Below, piece by piece: positions 18,760 through 28,383 of a stretch of DNA of 61,576 nucleotides. Under the pieces are notes generated by a model. The model worked only from the letters and a program-made list of their open reading frames with translations, made no database searches and was not told the DNA's origin. The translations under genes and the position numbers were made by a program. This DNA is from Bacteroidales bacterium (lineage in GTDB: Bacteria > Bacteroidota > Bacteroidia > Bacteroidales > Muribaculaceae). The number at the start of each line of letters is the position of its first letter. The stretch's first letter is position 1. Where the stretch lies: NCBI GenBank assembly GCA_014800795.1, contig JAAVFL010000046.1, forward strand, positions 1 through 61,576, written 5' to 3'.

Positions 18760-19536
18760 TTATACATAACCGCGTACGATACCCCGACGCGAGTTACGTA
18801 TAAATTCAATAATTTCATCACGCTCTTTAGTAGCGGGTATTTCCGCTTCAATGCGATCCACTGCATCTGAAACATTCAGACGCGACAGATACAGATATCT
18901 ATAGATTTCCTGAATGTCGCGGATCTGATCGTTTGTGAAGTTACGACGGCGCAGACCTATCGAATTGACACCGGTGTATGCGATAGGATCGCGACCGGCT
19001 TTCACAAAAGGCGGAATATCTTTATTTATCTTCGCACCACCCTGAATCATAACATGAGCTCCGAGATGGCAGAACTGGTGAATCAGAGTTCCGCCCCCAA
19101 TGACAGCAAAATCATCAATCTGTACCTCTCCTGCAACCTGAGTCGCATTCGACATAATAACGTTGTTACCGATCATACAGTCATGGGCAACGTGTGAATA
19201 AGCCATGATCAGGCAGTTGTTGCCTACACGTGTAAGCCCCTTTGATGCCGTGCCTCGGTTAACGGTAACGCACTCACGGATAGTTGTATGATCTCCGATT
19301 ATTGCCACGGTCTCTTCACCTTTGAATTTGAGATCCTGAGGAATTCCCGAAATCACCGCACCGGGGAAAATATTGCAATATTTACCTATGCGGGCACCCT
19401 CCATTATGGTTACATTGCTACCGATATGTGTACCTTCGCCGATTTCAACATTCTGATCAATAGTTACGAACGGCTCTATCACCACACTGGGATGAATTTT
19501 GGCGGCCGGATGTATGTATGCAAAAGGTTGTTTCAT
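18760..19536 (-). CDS. lpxA: UDP-N-acetylglucosamine acyltransferase
   Basis: First step of lipid A synthesis: transfers a 3-hydroxyacyl chain from ACP to the 3-OH of UDP-GlcNAc. The 258 residues form a left-handed beta helix of hexapeptide repeats (about 5-185, many [LIV]-G-x4 units), then a helical C-terminus. The catalytic His lies in YSHVAHDCMIGNN (H118). It follows lpxC-fabZ by 25 bp. Order lpxD, lpxC-fabZ, lpxA on one strand is the usual Bacteroidetes lipid A block. Confidence 0.97.
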   Translation of the reverse strand: MKQPFAYIHPAAKIHPSVVIEPFVTIDQNVEIGEGTHIGSNVTIMEGARIGKYCNIFPGAVISGIPQDLKFKGEETVAIIGDHTTIRECVTVNRGTASKGLTRVGNNCLIMAYSHVAHDCMIGNNVIMSNATQVAGEVQIDDFAVIGGGTLIHQFCHLGAHVMIQGGAKINKDIPPFVKAGRDPIAYTGVNSIGLRRRNFTNDQIRDIQEIYRYLYLSRLNVSDAVDRIEAEIPATKERDEIIEFIRNSRRGIVRGYV

Positions 19537-19561
19537 TCTTATGGGATTTCAGATGACAATC

Positions 19562-20944
19562 TTATTTATTCTTCACAATCTGTGCCATGAACTCACACTC
19601 GCATACGACCTTGTCGCCTACAAATGCTACTCCTTTCATCAGGGCGCATCCACGACGTAGCGGTGTAAGGAATGAGACATGAAACAACAATGTATCTCCG
19701 GGAACAACTTTCTGACGGAACTTCACGTTGTCTATCTTCATGAAGTATGTCGAATAACGCTCTGGGTCTTCCACTGTTCCGAGTACCAGCAATCCGCCGG
19801 TCTGCGCCATAGCCTCTACCAACAGAACTCCCGGCATTACAGGTTCCTGCGGGAAATGCCCCTGGAAGAAGGGTTCGTTGACTGTGACATTCTTAACTCC
19901 AACAATATAGCTGTCGCCTTTATCTATAATTTTATCGACAAGCAGCATCGGATAGCGGTGCGGGAGATGCTCACGTATGGCATTGATATCCATCAGCGGT
20001 TCTACAGACGGATTATAAAGCGGTGCTTGTAGTTCCTGACGCTGTATATCCTTACGGATCTGTTTTGCAAAGGTCGTATTGATCTTATGTCCCGGACGAC
20101 AAGCGATAATACGTCCTTTCAGCGGACGGCCGATAAGAGCCACATCACCAAGGACATCAAGAAGTTTATGGCGGGCAGGTTCATTCTCGAATACAAGCGG
20201 ACGGTCGTTGATATATCCGAAATCGCAGACTTTCTTATGGGGAACTCCAATAAGATCGGCCAGATAATCGAGTTGTTGCTGAGGAACAATGCGATCGTAA
20301 ATTACAATCGCATTGTCAAGATCACCTCCTTTTATAAGATTTGCATTGAGCAGAGGTTCTACTTCGCGTACGAATACGAATGTCCGGCTTGACGCTATCT
20401 CAGAACGGAAATCCGACATATTCTCCAAACGGGCATACTGATTAGCCAGTATCGGAGAATCATAGGAGATCATCACATCCACTGAGAAATCTGAGTCCGG
20501 AAGGACTGTAAGATGTGCGCCGGTTTCTTCATCGCGTACCTCGATCTTGTGTTTTACAATATAGAAGTTCTTATCAAGATTCTGCTCGCAAAGGCCAACA
20601 CGATCAATTTCCTCTACATATTTTCCCGCGCTTCCATCAAGTATCGGCAGTTCAGGGGCATTCAATTGAATGAGACAGTTGTCGATTCCGGCGGCGTACA
20701 GAGCTGCTAAAGCATGCTCGATTGTGGAAATACGCACATCTCCGCGTGAAATAACCGTGCCGCGCTCAGTCTCCGTGACGTTCTCTGCCAGCGCATCGAT
20801 TACCGGCTGATCAGGCAGATCAACACGTTGAAATTTGTATCCGTGATTTTCCGGAGCCGGAAGGAAACGGGCTTCAATCTCCAGACCTGTGTGAAGACCT
20901 TTTCCTTTTACCATGAACTCGCCGTTGAGAGTTTGCTGCTTCAT
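19562..20944 (-). CDS. lpxC-fabZ: Bifunctional LpxC deacetylase / FabZ dehydratase
   Basis: Fusion of two enzymes that share the 3-hydroxyacyl-ACP branch point. Residues 1-300 are the zinc deacetylase LpxC that commits UDP-3-O-acyl-GlcNAc to lipid A: Zn ligands H77 (STIEHALAA), H259 and D263 (ARHKLLDVLGD), general base E98 (APELPILDG) and H286 (PGHKINT). Residues from about 315 are FabZ, the hotdog-fold 3-hydroxyacyl-ACP dehydratase: LPHRYPMLLVD, catalytic H363 in GHFPQEPVMPG and E377 in LLVEAMAQTGG. Both active sites look complete. The fusion is characteristic of Bacteroidetes and Chlorobi and ties lipid A and fatty acid synthesis at fixed stoichiometry. Confidence 0.97.
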   Translation of the reverse strand: MKQQTLNGEFMVKGKGLHTGLEIEARFLPAPENHGYKFQRVDLPDQPVIDALAENVTETERGTVISRGDVRISTIEHALAALYAAGIDNCLIQLNAPELPILDGSAGKYVEEIDRVGLCEQNLDKNFYIVKHKIEVRDEETGAHLTVLPDSDFSVDVMISYDSPILANQYARLENMSDFRSEIASSRTFVFVREVEPLLNANLIKGGDLDNAIVIYDRIVPQQQLDYLADLIGVPHKKVCDFGYINDRPLVFENEPARHKLLDVLGDVALIGRPLKGRIIACRPGHKINTTFAKQIRKDIQRQELQAPLYNPSVEPLMDINAIREHLPHRYPMLLVDKIIDKGDSYIVGVKNVTVNEPFFQGHFPQEPVMPGVLLVEAMAQTGGLLVLGTVEDPERYSTYFMKIDNVKFRQKVVPGDTLLFHVSFLTPLRRGCALMKGVAFVGDKVVCECEFMAQIVKNK

Positions 20945-21056
20945 ATCTAAAGGTATCTATATCATAGGCAAGCGATTCTGATATGTCATTGTATCTGAAT
21001 GCAACAAAGCATAATACAATCGTTCGCCAGTGAATATTAATTATTTATCTTATTTC

Positions 21057-22091
21057 TTATTTATTCTCTAATTCCACAATACGTTTCTCAAGATCCTTTA
21101 TCCGTTCGAACATCCATGGCAGATTTTTGGATAACGCGGCCTGACGAACATATTTTCCCATATCGACTGCAGGAGACCCCATCAACCTACTGTTATCGCG
21201 GGCATTGCCGCTGATACCGGACTGTGCCCCGATCATAACATTGTTCCCGATAGTCACATGTCCTTTGAAACCAACTTGACCACCTACCATACAATTATCA
21301 CCGATTTTTGTAGATCCGGCAATACCGGCCTGGGCAGCCATAACCGTATTCTGACCGATTACACAATTATGTGCGACCTGAATCAAGTTATCGAGTTTTG
21401 TTCCTCGTTTTATGAGAGTATGTCCCATTGTGGCCCGGTCGACTGTAGTATTTGCTCCGATCTCTACATCATCTTCGATTTCCACAATACCGATCTGCGG
21501 AATCTTATTATAATGCCCGTCAACAGGAGCGAAACCGAATCCATCTGCTCCTATGACAGCACCGGAATGAATAATACATCTCTTACCGATCTTACAATTA
21601 TGGTATACTACTGCATCGGGATAAATCACTGTAGCATCGCCGACCGAAACATTCGCTCCGACATATGCATTAGGATAGATTTTAGCCCCGGCACCGATTA
21701 CTGCTCCTTTCCCTATATATGCAAAAGCACCGATATATGCATCTTCCGGCACTGCAACTCCTTCTGCGATAAAGCATGGCTGTTCAATGCCGGTTAGATT
21801 TGGTTCCATCATCTTGGACACCATTTCAAGCAACGCTGCTACAGTTGCATAAGGATCTTCAACCCTGATCAATGTGCATTTCAGCGGTTTTTCCGGAATG
21901 AAGTCATTAGCTACCAGTACAACAGACGAACCGGTAGTATATATATATTGGGTATATTTAGGGTTCGCCAAAAATGAAATGGCTCCCTCATGTCCTTCCT
22001 CTATCTTTGCAAAAGAGTTAACAACGGCGTCGCCGTTTCCCTCTATAACACCGCCTGCAATAGCGGCTATCTGAGAAGCTGTAAAATGCAT
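21057..22091 (-). CDS. lpxD: UDP-3-O-acylglucosamine N-acyltransferase
   Basis: Third enzyme of lipid A synthesis; adds the N-linked 3-hydroxyacyl chain to the LpxC product. It has the N-terminal uridine-binding domain (1-95, with ISFLANPKYTQYIYTT), the hexapeptide beta helix (105-300), the signature GADGFGFAP (181-189), catalytic H241 in QVAHNCVIG, and a short C-terminal coiled helix ending RIKDLEKRIVELENK. Length 344 is normal. The gene leads the lpx block, 112 bp ahead of lpxC-fabZ; the space in front holds inverted repeats but only a weak promoter match. Confidence 0.97.
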   Translation of the reverse strand: MHFTASQIAAIAGGVIEGNGDAVVNSFAKIEEGHEGAISFLANPKYTQYIYTTGSSVVLVANDFIPEKPLKCTLIRVEDPYATVAALLEMVSKMMEPNLTGIEQPCFIAEGVAVPEDAYIGAFAYIGKGAVIGAGAKIYPNAYVGANVSVGDATVIYPDAVVYHNCKIGKRCIIHSGAVIGADGFGFAPVDGHYNKIPQIGIVEIEDDVEIGANTTVDRATMGHTLIKRGTKLDNLIQVAHNCVIGQNTVMAAQAGIAGSTKIGDNCMVGGQVGFKGHVTIGNNVMIGAQSGISGNARDNSRLMGSPAVDMGKYVRQAALSKNLPWMFERIKDLEKRIVELENK

Positions 22092-22404
22092 CGGTTATCT
22101 TTTAAATAAATTACAATGCAGATAATCAACAAATTAGCGTTAATTTACACTGCATTGAAACCAATTAATAAGTACCGTCCGTCAGTATCCGAGTATCTGA
22201 CGTGGGGATTTATCATGCAAAGTAACCAAAAAAAAATGAAAAAACCTTATTTTTAGTCATTTTTTGCATCAACGGGAATATTATCGATGTCAGCCCACAC
22301 CCCCGGTATCATTGTCTCAATGATACCGGTGCCGATATATCATCATGAATCATATAAGGAATCTTTATGCATTCCTCATAATTCTTGATAAGTTGATTAG
22401 TGGA
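22092..22404. other. 313-bp spacer between FKBP gene and lpxD
   Basis: It contains a perfect 12-bp hairpin at 22303-22329, an AT-rich hairpin with a T-run around 22230-22265 that could end the FKBP transcript, an 8-bp inverted repeat (caatgcag 22114-22121 / ctgcattg 22150-22157) just before lpxD, and a weak TTACTTTG near 22216-22223 on the minus strand that could start lpxD. No reading frame is supported. Confidence 0.5.
22303..22329. repeat. Perfect 12-bp inverted repeat with 3-nt loop
   Basis: CCGGTATCATTG (22303-22314), loop TCT, CAATGATACCGG (22318-22329). It lies 75 bp past the FKBP stop. No U-tract follows on either strand, so it is a stable hairpin that could act as an RNA 3' end or a protein site. 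Confidence 0.7.
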
Positions 22405-22803
22405 TTATGATATGCCGAGTAATTCGATATCAAAAATAAGCGTTGAGCCTCCAGGTATACCGGGTATTGAGCGCTTACCATATCCTTGTTCAGCCGGTAT
22501 ATAGATTTCATATCTGTCACCGGGGTTCATTCGGCATAACGCGATATTCCATCCGGGGATAAGATCGCGCAATCTGAATGCCGGTGCAACACCCGATCTG
22601 CTGCTGTCGAAAGTTTTTCCATTAATCGTTTTACCCGTATAATGAACTGTCACTACGCTCGAACGATTGGGAGAGTTTGCCGCGCTGTTTCCTTTCTTAA
22701 TCACTTTATACAACACGCCCTTTTCAAGTTGAAAAATTCCAGGTTCCTCAGCCTTTTTTCTTAACCACTCCCGATTTTTCTCTATATATTCTTCTTTTGC
22801 CAT
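22405..22803 (-). CDS. FKBP-type peptidyl-prolyl cis-trans isomerase
   Basis: Small FKBP domain protein of 132 residues without a signal peptide, hence cytoplasmic. VVTVHYTGKTINGKTFDSS (50-68), LIPGWNIALCRMNPGDRYEIYIP (81-103) and the C-terminal GGSTLIFDIELLGI (118-131) make up the FKBP fold. An N-terminal helix of about 25 residues precedes it. Prolyl isomerase and general folding-helper activity is expected. It is 64 bp downstream of tsaB and probably shares its transcript. Confidence 0.93.
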   Translation of the reverse strand: MAKEEYIEKNREWLRKKAEEPGIFQLEKGVLYKVIKKGNSAANSPNRSSVVTVHYTGKTINGKTFDSSRSGVAPAFRLRDLIPGWNIALCRMNPGDRYEIYIPAEQGYGKRSIPGIPGGSTLIFDIELLGIS

Positions 22804-22867
22804 ATAAATATCATCAATTACAATTACCGATGCAACATTTAATGATTCCTGAGCTGCATAAAATCTC

Positions 22868-23560
22868 TCAAAAGAGTGGTTTAGGACGTGTAGCCTGAAA
22901 ATCTTTCAGATAGGTCGGAACCGAATACGCCAGCGAAAGAAACTCATGCTCCCGATACGCCTTATCTGCAAGTGCCTGCATATCAACAGCCAGAGGAGTG
23001 ATCCCTTCAATAAAGCGAGCGTTTGAAGATGTGATCAGCTGACGGGCCTTGTCACTCCCATTACCGAAAAACAATACTTCTCTTTCAGAAAGCCAAGTGC
23101 TGTATGACATCTCGTCGAGAATCAAAGGCGCCGGTGAGGCAAGGGTTTCTAAAGCGAGATTATACACGGCTGTATATACTTCCATCCTACGCGCATCTAT
23201 CATCGGCGCGAACAATACATCCGGATTATCAATATCATGACTGAACATTACTGAAACAGCCATCAGCTTAAGTGTATCTACACCGATAAGCGGAACATTC
23301 AAAGCATATGCAAGTCCTTTCCCCTCAGATAACCCGATCCGTAACCCTGTGTAACTTCCCGGTCCAAGACTCACGGCAACCGCATCAAGTGACATTTCAT
23401 GGCGACGGAGATGATCCAATGCCCCCTTTATGAAACCGCTTAAGACCACCGCATGATTCCGGCCGTTAAATTCTTCATAATGTTCCAAGACGGCCCCGTC
23501 GGAGGTAAGAGCCACTGAACATACATCGGTAGACGTTTCTATATTTAAAATAGTAGCCAT
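22868..23560 (-). CDS. tsaB: tRNA threonylcarbamoyladenosine protein TsaB
   Basis: Partner of TsaD and TsaE in making t6A37 of ANN-decoding tRNAs; a degraded member of the ASKHA fold. It begins MATILNIETSTDVCSVAL and carries VSLGPGSYTGLRIGLSEGKG, the family hallmark. I place the start at ATG 23560 rather than a GTG three codons earlier because it gives the normal N-terminus and because a -7 element lies at 23584-23591. The resulting 230 residues fit TsaB. Confidence 0.93.
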   Translation of the reverse strand: MATILNIETSTDVCSVALTSDGAVLEHYEEFNGRNHAVVLSGFIKGALDHLRRHEMSLDAVAVSLGPGSYTGLRIGLSEGKGLAYALNVPLIGVDTLKLMAVSVMFSHDIDNPDVLFAPMIDARRMEVYTAVYNLALETLASPAPLILDEMSYSTWLSEREVLFFGNGSDKARQLITSSNARFIEGITPLAVDMQALADKAYREHEFLSLAYSVPTYLKDFQATRPKPLF

Positions 23561-23583
23561 TATTATCACAATTTTTTTCAGTA

Positions 23584-23591
23584 CAAAATTA
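23584..23591 (-). promoter_or_regulatory. -7 element of the tsaB promoter
   Basis: TAATTTTG on the minus strand, 24 bp before the tsaB ATG; T-rich sequence about 19 nt further upstream. The leader would be under 20 nt. Confidence 0.5.
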
Positions 23592-23613
23592 ATGCTTTCA
23601 CATGAAAAATATA

Positions 23614-23621
23614 TAAATTTG
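23614..23621 (+). promoter_or_regulatory. -7 element for yicC-gmk-nadD-ligA
   Basis: TAAATTTG on the plus strand, about 100 bp before yicC; -33 partner unclear. It sits back to back with the tsaB promoter. Confidence 0.4.
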
Positions 23622-23721
23622 CACTATGTTTGTCGTTAAATTCTGTTCGCCTCAGATTATAAAGGTTATGGAATTTACTGACCCGCAGTAGATAAATGAC
23701 TTAACATCAGTAAGGAATACC

Positions 23722-24597
23722 ATGCTACTATCTATGACAGGATTCGGGAATGCCACCGTAGAATGCCCGACAAAAAAAATAACCATTGATATAAAATCGC
23801 TTAACAGCAAGCAGCTTGATCTGTCTGCGAGGGTACCGGCCGGTTACCGTATGCTCGAAGCAGAGATACGCAGTATCGTTCAGGCGACTCTCGAAAGAGG
23901 TAAAGTGGAACTCAATATGTCAGTAGAAAGTCTGACAACCGATACATCCGTACATCTCAACACTCAGGCACTTGCCGGGTATAAGGAACAGATCGAGAAT
24001 GCCTCTGCTGATCTGCATATTGATGAACCTGCAGATATGTGGAGTATTCTGATGCGCTTTCCTGACGTAATAAAGAGCGAGAATGCTCCTGACGTCAGTG
24101 ATGAAGAGCGGCAAGCTACTTTGCAGGCTGTCAAACTTGCTGTCGATGCCCTTATGGATTATCGCAGGACAGAAGGTCTGAAACTTGAGGAATTCTTTAT
24201 TCAAAGAATTTCAACCATAGGTTCCTTGCTCGAAGAGATACCCCGCTATGAATCGGAGCGCCTGATAAAGATCCGGAGTCGCATAGAGGACGGACTGAAT
24301 TCCATACCCAAAGTGGATTATGATAAAGGACGTCTCGAACAGGAGATGATATTCTATATCGAGAAACTTGACATCAACGAGGAAAAGCAGCGTCTACGCC
24401 AGCATCTCGATTACTTCATGGATACTCTCCGCGGTCCCAAAGGTCAGGGTAAGAAACTTGGTTTTATTTCTCAAGAAATGGGAAGGGAGATCAACACTAT
24501 GGGGTCGAAAAGCAATCATGCCGATATGCAGATTCTTGTCGTAAAAATGAAAGATGAACTCGAGCAGATCAAGGAGCAGGTTCTTAACGTCATGTGA
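23722..24597 (+). CDS. YicC/YloC family endoribonuclease
   Basis: Widely conserved RNase family (YicC/YloC), which in other bacteria cleaves small or structured RNAs. It starts MLLSMTGFGNA and ends with the YicC signature KLGFISQEMGREINTMGSKSNH followed by VVKMKDELEQIKEQVLNV, the conserved acidic helical terminus. Length 291 is normal. It leads a plus-strand operon and lies 39 bp before gmk, a pairing seen in many bacteria. Confidence 0.93.
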   Translation: MLLSMTGFGNATVECPTKKITIDIKSLNSKQLDLSARVPAGYRMLEAEIRSIVQATLERGKVELNMSVESLTTDTSVHLNTQALAGYKEQIENASADLHIDEPADMWSILMRFPDVIKSENAPDVSDEERQATLQAVKLAVDALMDYRRTEGLKLEEFFIQRISTIGSLLEEIPRYESERLIKIRSRIEDGLNSIPKVDYDKGRLEQEMIFYIEKLDINEEKQRLRQHLDYFMDTLRGPKGQGKKLGFISQEMGREINTMGSKSNHADMQILVVKMKDELEQIKEQVLNVM

Positions 24598-24636
24598 TAT
24601 CTTAAAAGTAAAAATAATCCCAAACAACGATATTGT

Positions 24637-25212
24637 ATGGAAAAGATTGGTAAACTCATTGTTATTTCCGCTCCGTCCGGATGCGGTAAATCAACCATTA
24701 TCGGGGATATAATGGATCGTGGAGAACTGGACCTGCAATTCTCCGTATCAGCGACCAACCGCAAACCGCGCGAAGGTGAAACCGACGGCGTAAGTTATCA
24801 TTTTCTGTCGGATCAGCAATTCAAGGATCTTATCGCGGAGGGTGCTTTCGTTGAGTATGAAGAAGTGTATCCCGGTAGATATTACGGCACTCTCCGCAGT
24901 GAGATTCAGAACAGGATTGCATCCGGCAAGAATGTGATTCTCGATATCGATGTCAAGGGAGGAATAAATGTAAAAAAACAGTTCGGTGAGACTGCAATAA
25001 GTATTTTTATCGCCCCTCCCTGTATTGAAGAATTACGTCGGCGCCTCAAAGGGAGAGGATCAGACAGTGATGAGGAGATAGAGCAGCGTGTAGGACGCGC
25101 CGAATATGAGCTCGGCTTCAGTAAAGATTATGATTATGTGGTAATCAATGATAATCTGGCGGAAGCAATATCGGCTGTAGAAAAAATAATGGCCGACTTT
25201 ATCCGGAAGTAA
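24637..25212 (+). CDS. gmk: Guanylate kinase
   Basis: Phosphorylates GMP to GDP with ATP. The P-loop is SAPSGCGKST (11-20). The GMP-binding region SVSATNRKPREGETDGVSYHF and the DIDVKGG motif are complete, as is the lid RRLKGRGSDSDEEIEQR. The 191-residue length is typical. Second gene of the operon, 13 bp before nadD. Confidence 0.97.
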   Translation: MEKIGKLIVISAPSGCGKSTIIGDIMDRGELDLQFSVSATNRKPREGETDGVSYHFLSDQQFKDLIAEGAFVEYEEVYPGRYYGTLRSEIQNRIASGKNVILDIDVKGGINVKKQFGETAISIFIAPPCIEELRRRLKGRGSDSDEEIEQRVGRAEYELGFSKDYDYVVINDNLAEAISAVEKIMADFIRK

Positions 25213-25225
25213 GTTAAAAAACGGA

Positions 25226-25795
25226 ATGACTGTAGGAATTTTCGGCGGTTCATTTAATCCGGTGCATAACGGGCACCTTATGGTGGCAAAAACCATAGTG
25301 GAACGTAATATAGCCGGTGAGGTGTGGCTTACAGTATCACCTCTGAACCCTATAAAAAAGGATCCGGAGTGTCTATTGCCTGACAGAGAACGTATGGAAA
25401 TGGCGAGACTTGCAGTTGAAGACATTTCCGGGCTGAAAGCTTCGGATATAGAATTAACTCTGCCACGTCCATCCTATACGATCACCACTCTCAGAACACT
25501 GTCAGAGTTATATCCGAATTACACATTCCGCCTTATAATCGGTTCGGACAATATGCTGATCTTTGACAGATGGAAAGATCATGATGAGATTATGAGATTG
25601 TATACGCCTATAGTATATCCCCGACCGGGATACGAGTGCGATATCGCTCTGAAAGATTTTCCGGAAATGGAGATATCGAGTACTGAAATCAGAGAACGTC
25701 TCAAAAATAATCAGCCGGTTGACACTCTCCTGCCTCAAAATGTATATCACTACATTAAACAATATCATCTCTACGGTGTAACTGATACCGAGTGA
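25226..25795 (+). CDS. nadD: Nicotinate-nucleotide adenylyltransferase
   Basis: Adenylates nicotinate mononucleotide in NAD synthesis. GIFGGSFNPVHNGH (4-17) has the HxGH-type nucleotidyltransferase motif (H14, H17), and ISSTEIRERL (150-159) is the second ATP-binding signature. The 189-residue length fits. It lies between gmk and a DUF5063 gene and upstream of the NAD-dependent ligase, a pleasing but probably incidental functional link. Confidence 0.96.
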   Translation: MTVGIFGGSFNPVHNGHLMVAKTIVERNIAGEVWLTVSPLNPIKKDPECLLPDRERMEMARLAVEDISGLKASDIELTLPRPSYTITTLRTLSELYPNYTFRLIIGSDNMLIFDRWKDHDEIMRLYTPIVYPRPGYECDIALKDFPEMEISSTEIRERLKNNQPVDTLLPQNVYHYIKQYHLYGVTDTE

Positions 25796-25828
25796 TACAA
25801 ACTGTAATGATTTATTTAGCTGCGAACA

Positions 25829-26335
25829 ATGGCTACATCATTAAATACTAATGCAATTGCATTCATTGGGCTGTGCAGTGAATTCTGTTCGGCCGTTGAG
25901 ACTACAACAGAAACCGAACGTGAGTTTTTTATTGGCAATATGCTGAAACTGCTCCCTCGCATTTATATTTCAGCGACAGATCTGACAACTGATTTTGCCG
26001 ACGGTATAGACGGGTACATAGAAAGTGCCCTTTCGGAAGAGCATTATGATATCGCACGTAGCAATATAGAAGCGTTGATGGGTGAAGAGGACGTTTTTCT
26101 GGAAGTCTTCGAGGAAGATATGAAATACTCAGAGACTCCTGTAGCTGCCAGCGTATCGGAAAGCCTCGCCGACATATTCCAAGTTTTGTATAACTTTCTG
26201 TCGGCTATTCGTGATACCACTGATGAGACAGCACAAGAAATGCTGGCTACCGTACGTGAAGATTTCCATTCTTACTGGAGTGCGCCGTTATGCAATGTTT
26301 TGCGTGCATTGAATCGTATAAAGATGAATGAATAA
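25829..26335 (+). CDS. DUF5063 family protein
   Basis: Acidic protein of 168 residues, predicted mostly helical, with no signal peptide or membrane segment. It resembles DUF5063, a family of unknown function found mainly in Bacteroidetes; recognisable are the opening IAFIGLCSEFCSAVE and LPRIYISATDL near residue 48. It lies between nadD and ligA (33 and 21 bp), so it is co-expressed with them. No catalytic motif is evident. Confidence 0.8.
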   Translation: MATSLNTNAIAFIGLCSEFCSAVETTTETEREFFIGNMLKLLPRIYISATDLTTDFADGIDGYIESALSEEHYDIARSNIEALMGEEDVFLEVFEEDMKYSETPVAASVSESLADIFQVLYNFLSAIRDTTDETAQEMLATVREDFHSYWSAPLCNVLRALNRIKMNE

Positions 26336-26356
26336 CCTTTCGAAACTCTGAAAAAT

Positions 26357-28372
26357 ATGCCTACTTCCGATCCACGACAGCGCATATTGGAATTGCGCGA
26401 CGAACTGAATCGCCATAATCACAACTATTATGTTTTGAATTCCCCGGAAATATCCGACCGGGAATTTGATTCACTGATAAAGGAACTCGCTGAACTGGAA
26501 GAAAAATATCCAGACATGAGTGACGAACTGTCGCCGACCAGAAGGGTCGGTTCTGATCTAACTGACGGTTTTGAGCAAATAGCTCACATATATCCGATGC
26601 TCTCGCTGTCGAATACATATTCTATCGAGGAAGTTGATGAGTGGTTCGCAAGGGTAAGAAGCGGGCTCGGAGGTGAAAAATTTGAGATTACCGGAGAAAT
26701 GAAATATGACGGTACATCGATATCGCTCATATACGAACATGGGAAACTGATAAGAGCCGTCACACGCGGAGATGGGGAAAAGGGAGATATAGTAACTGAA
26801 AATGTAAAAACGATCAAAAGTATCCCGCTTAAACTGCAGGGATCAGGATGGCCGGATTTATTTGAAATACGCGGTGAGATACTGATGCCGTGGGAAGCTT
26901 TCGAGCGACTGAACAAAGAAAGAGAATTTAACGAGGAACCGTTATTCGCCAATCCGCGTAATGCAGCATCAGGCACGCTGAAAATGCTAAATTCACGTGA
27001 AGTTGCCAAACGTGGACTTGATGCATATTTTTATTATCTATTGGGTCCGGAACTTCCATATGACAATCATTTCGATAATATGATGGCAGCAAGAGAATGG
27101 GGATTCAAAGTTTCGGAAATAATGACCCTTCTGACATCTATCGAGAAAGTTGATGAATTCATCAGTCACTGGGATAGTGCCCGAAGAGAATTGCCAGTGG
27201 CTACCGATGGCCTTGTTTTTAAAGTAAACAATCTTCGACAGCAACTGAATCTCGGATATACAGCGAAATCGCCGCGATGGGCTATCGCATATAAATTTCC
27301 TGCCGAAAAAGCATTGACGCGCCTGCGGTATGTGAGTTTCGAAGTAGGCCGAATGGGTATAATAACTCCGGTTGCCAATCTTGAGCCGGTTCTTTTGTCT
27401 GGAACCATTGTAAAACGGGCATCGCTCCATAATGAGGATATCATCAAAACACTCGGTATACATGAGAATGATCTGCTCTACGTTGAAAAAGGTGGCGAGA
27501 TAATTCCAAAAATCACCGGTGTAGACGAAAACGGAAGAGATGCGGACGCTGAACCGATAAAATTCGTAACCAGATGCCCGGCTTGCGGCACTCCACTTGT
27601 CCGCGTAGAGGGGGAAGCGTCCTGGCTGTGTCCTAACAAATTCGGATGCCCGCCGCAAATTGCCGGCCGTGTAGAGCATTTCGTTGGGAGAAAAATGATG
27701 AACATCGATGGAATCGGCGAAGAAACATCCCAACAACTTTTTGCGAGCGGTATAGTAAGAAATATAGCTGATTTATACGATCTTACGAAAGAAAAGCTAT
27801 TAACTCTGGAGGGGTTCGGACAGAAGAGTGCCGATAGAGTTCTCGAGGGATTGGAAGCTTCAAGGAATATTCCTTATGATCGTGTGATATATGCCTTATC
27901 CATTCCCTTTGTGGGAGATACCGTAGCCAAGAAAGTTGCAAAGGCATTCCCTGATATTGATAGTCTGATGAATGCAACAGCTGAAGAACTTGCTTCTGTA
28001 AAGGATATCGGTCCGCGAATTGCAGAAAGTATTGTGGAATATTTCGGAAATCCGATAAATCGCGAAATTGTAGCTCGCCTTAGAAATGCAGGTCTGCAAT
28101 TTTCCGGAACTGACGCAGGAGAAAGTCTGTCGGACGTCCTTGCAGGGAAGACATTCGTAATAAGCGGTACTTTCGCACATCACTCGCGCGATGAGTATAA
28201 ACGCCTCATCGAACTTCACGGTGGTAAAAATGTAAGCTCTATTTCAAAAAAGACAGATTACGTATTCGCCGGTGAAAACATGGGACCTGCAAAACTTGAG
28301 AAAGCAACGAATCTCGGGATTCCGATTATTGATGAAAATACATTCCTCGAAATGATCGGTGAGAAAAACTGA
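26357..28372 (+). CDS. ligA: NAD-dependent DNA ligase
   Basis: Seals nicks in replication and repair using NAD. Domain order: Ia with the NMN-binding [15 protein letters not shown]; adenylation domain with the AMP-accepting Lys in MKYDGTS (K116); OB fold; four-cysteine zinc finger C407, C410, C425, C431; helix-hairpin-helix repeats (about 440-580); and a BRCT domain (about 590-671, with [10 protein letters not shown] and [15 protein letters not shown]). The length of 671 is standard. It ends the yicC operon and faces the murU-like gene with only 11 bp between stops. Confidence 0.98.
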   Translation: MPTSDPRQRILELRDELNRHNHNYYVLNSPEISDREFDSLIKELAELEEKYPDMSDELSPTRRVGSDLTDGFEQIAHIYPMLSLSNTYSIEEVDEWFARVRSGLGGEKFEITGEMKYDGTSISLIYEHGKLIRAVTRGDGEKGDIVTENVKTIKSIPLKLQGSGWPDLFEIRGEILMPWEAFERLNKEREFNEEPLFANPRNAASGTLKMLNSREVAKRGLDAYFYYLLGPELPYDNHFDNMMAAREWGFKVSEIMTLLTSIEKVDEFISHWDSARRELPVATDGLVFKVNNLRQQLNLGYTAKSPRWAIAYKFPAEKALTRLRYVSFEVGRMGIITPVANLEPVLLSGTIVKRASLHNEDIIKTLGIHENDLLYVEKGGEIIPKITGVDENGRDADAEPIKFVTRCPACGTPLVRVEGEASWLCPNKFGCPPQIAGRVEHFVGRKMMNIDGIGEETSQQLFASGIVRNIADLYDLTKEKLLTLEGFGQKSADRVLEGLEASRNIPYDRVIYALSIPFVGDTVAKKVAKAFPDIDSLMNATAEELASVKDIGPRIAESIVEYFGNPINREIVARLRNAGLQFSGTDAGESLSDVLAGKTFVISGTFAHHSRDEYKRLIELHGGKNVSSISKKTDYVFAGENMGPAKLEKATNLGIPIIDENTFLEMIGEKN

Positions 28373-28383
28373 TTACTTGAAAA

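Noticed and set aside
21258-21797. 179-residue plus-strand frame opposite lpxD, with apparent repeats
   Set aside because: The repeats are the antisense image of the LpxD hexapeptide repeats.
27038-27736. 232-residue frame on the minus strand opposite ligA
   Set aside because: ligA is unambiguous on the plus strand; the composition of the opposing frame is that of an antisense shadow.
28373-28383. Terminator between convergent ligA and the murU-like gene
   Set aside because: Only 11 bp separate the stop codons and no hairpin with a U-tract is visible, so the transcripts probably overlap.
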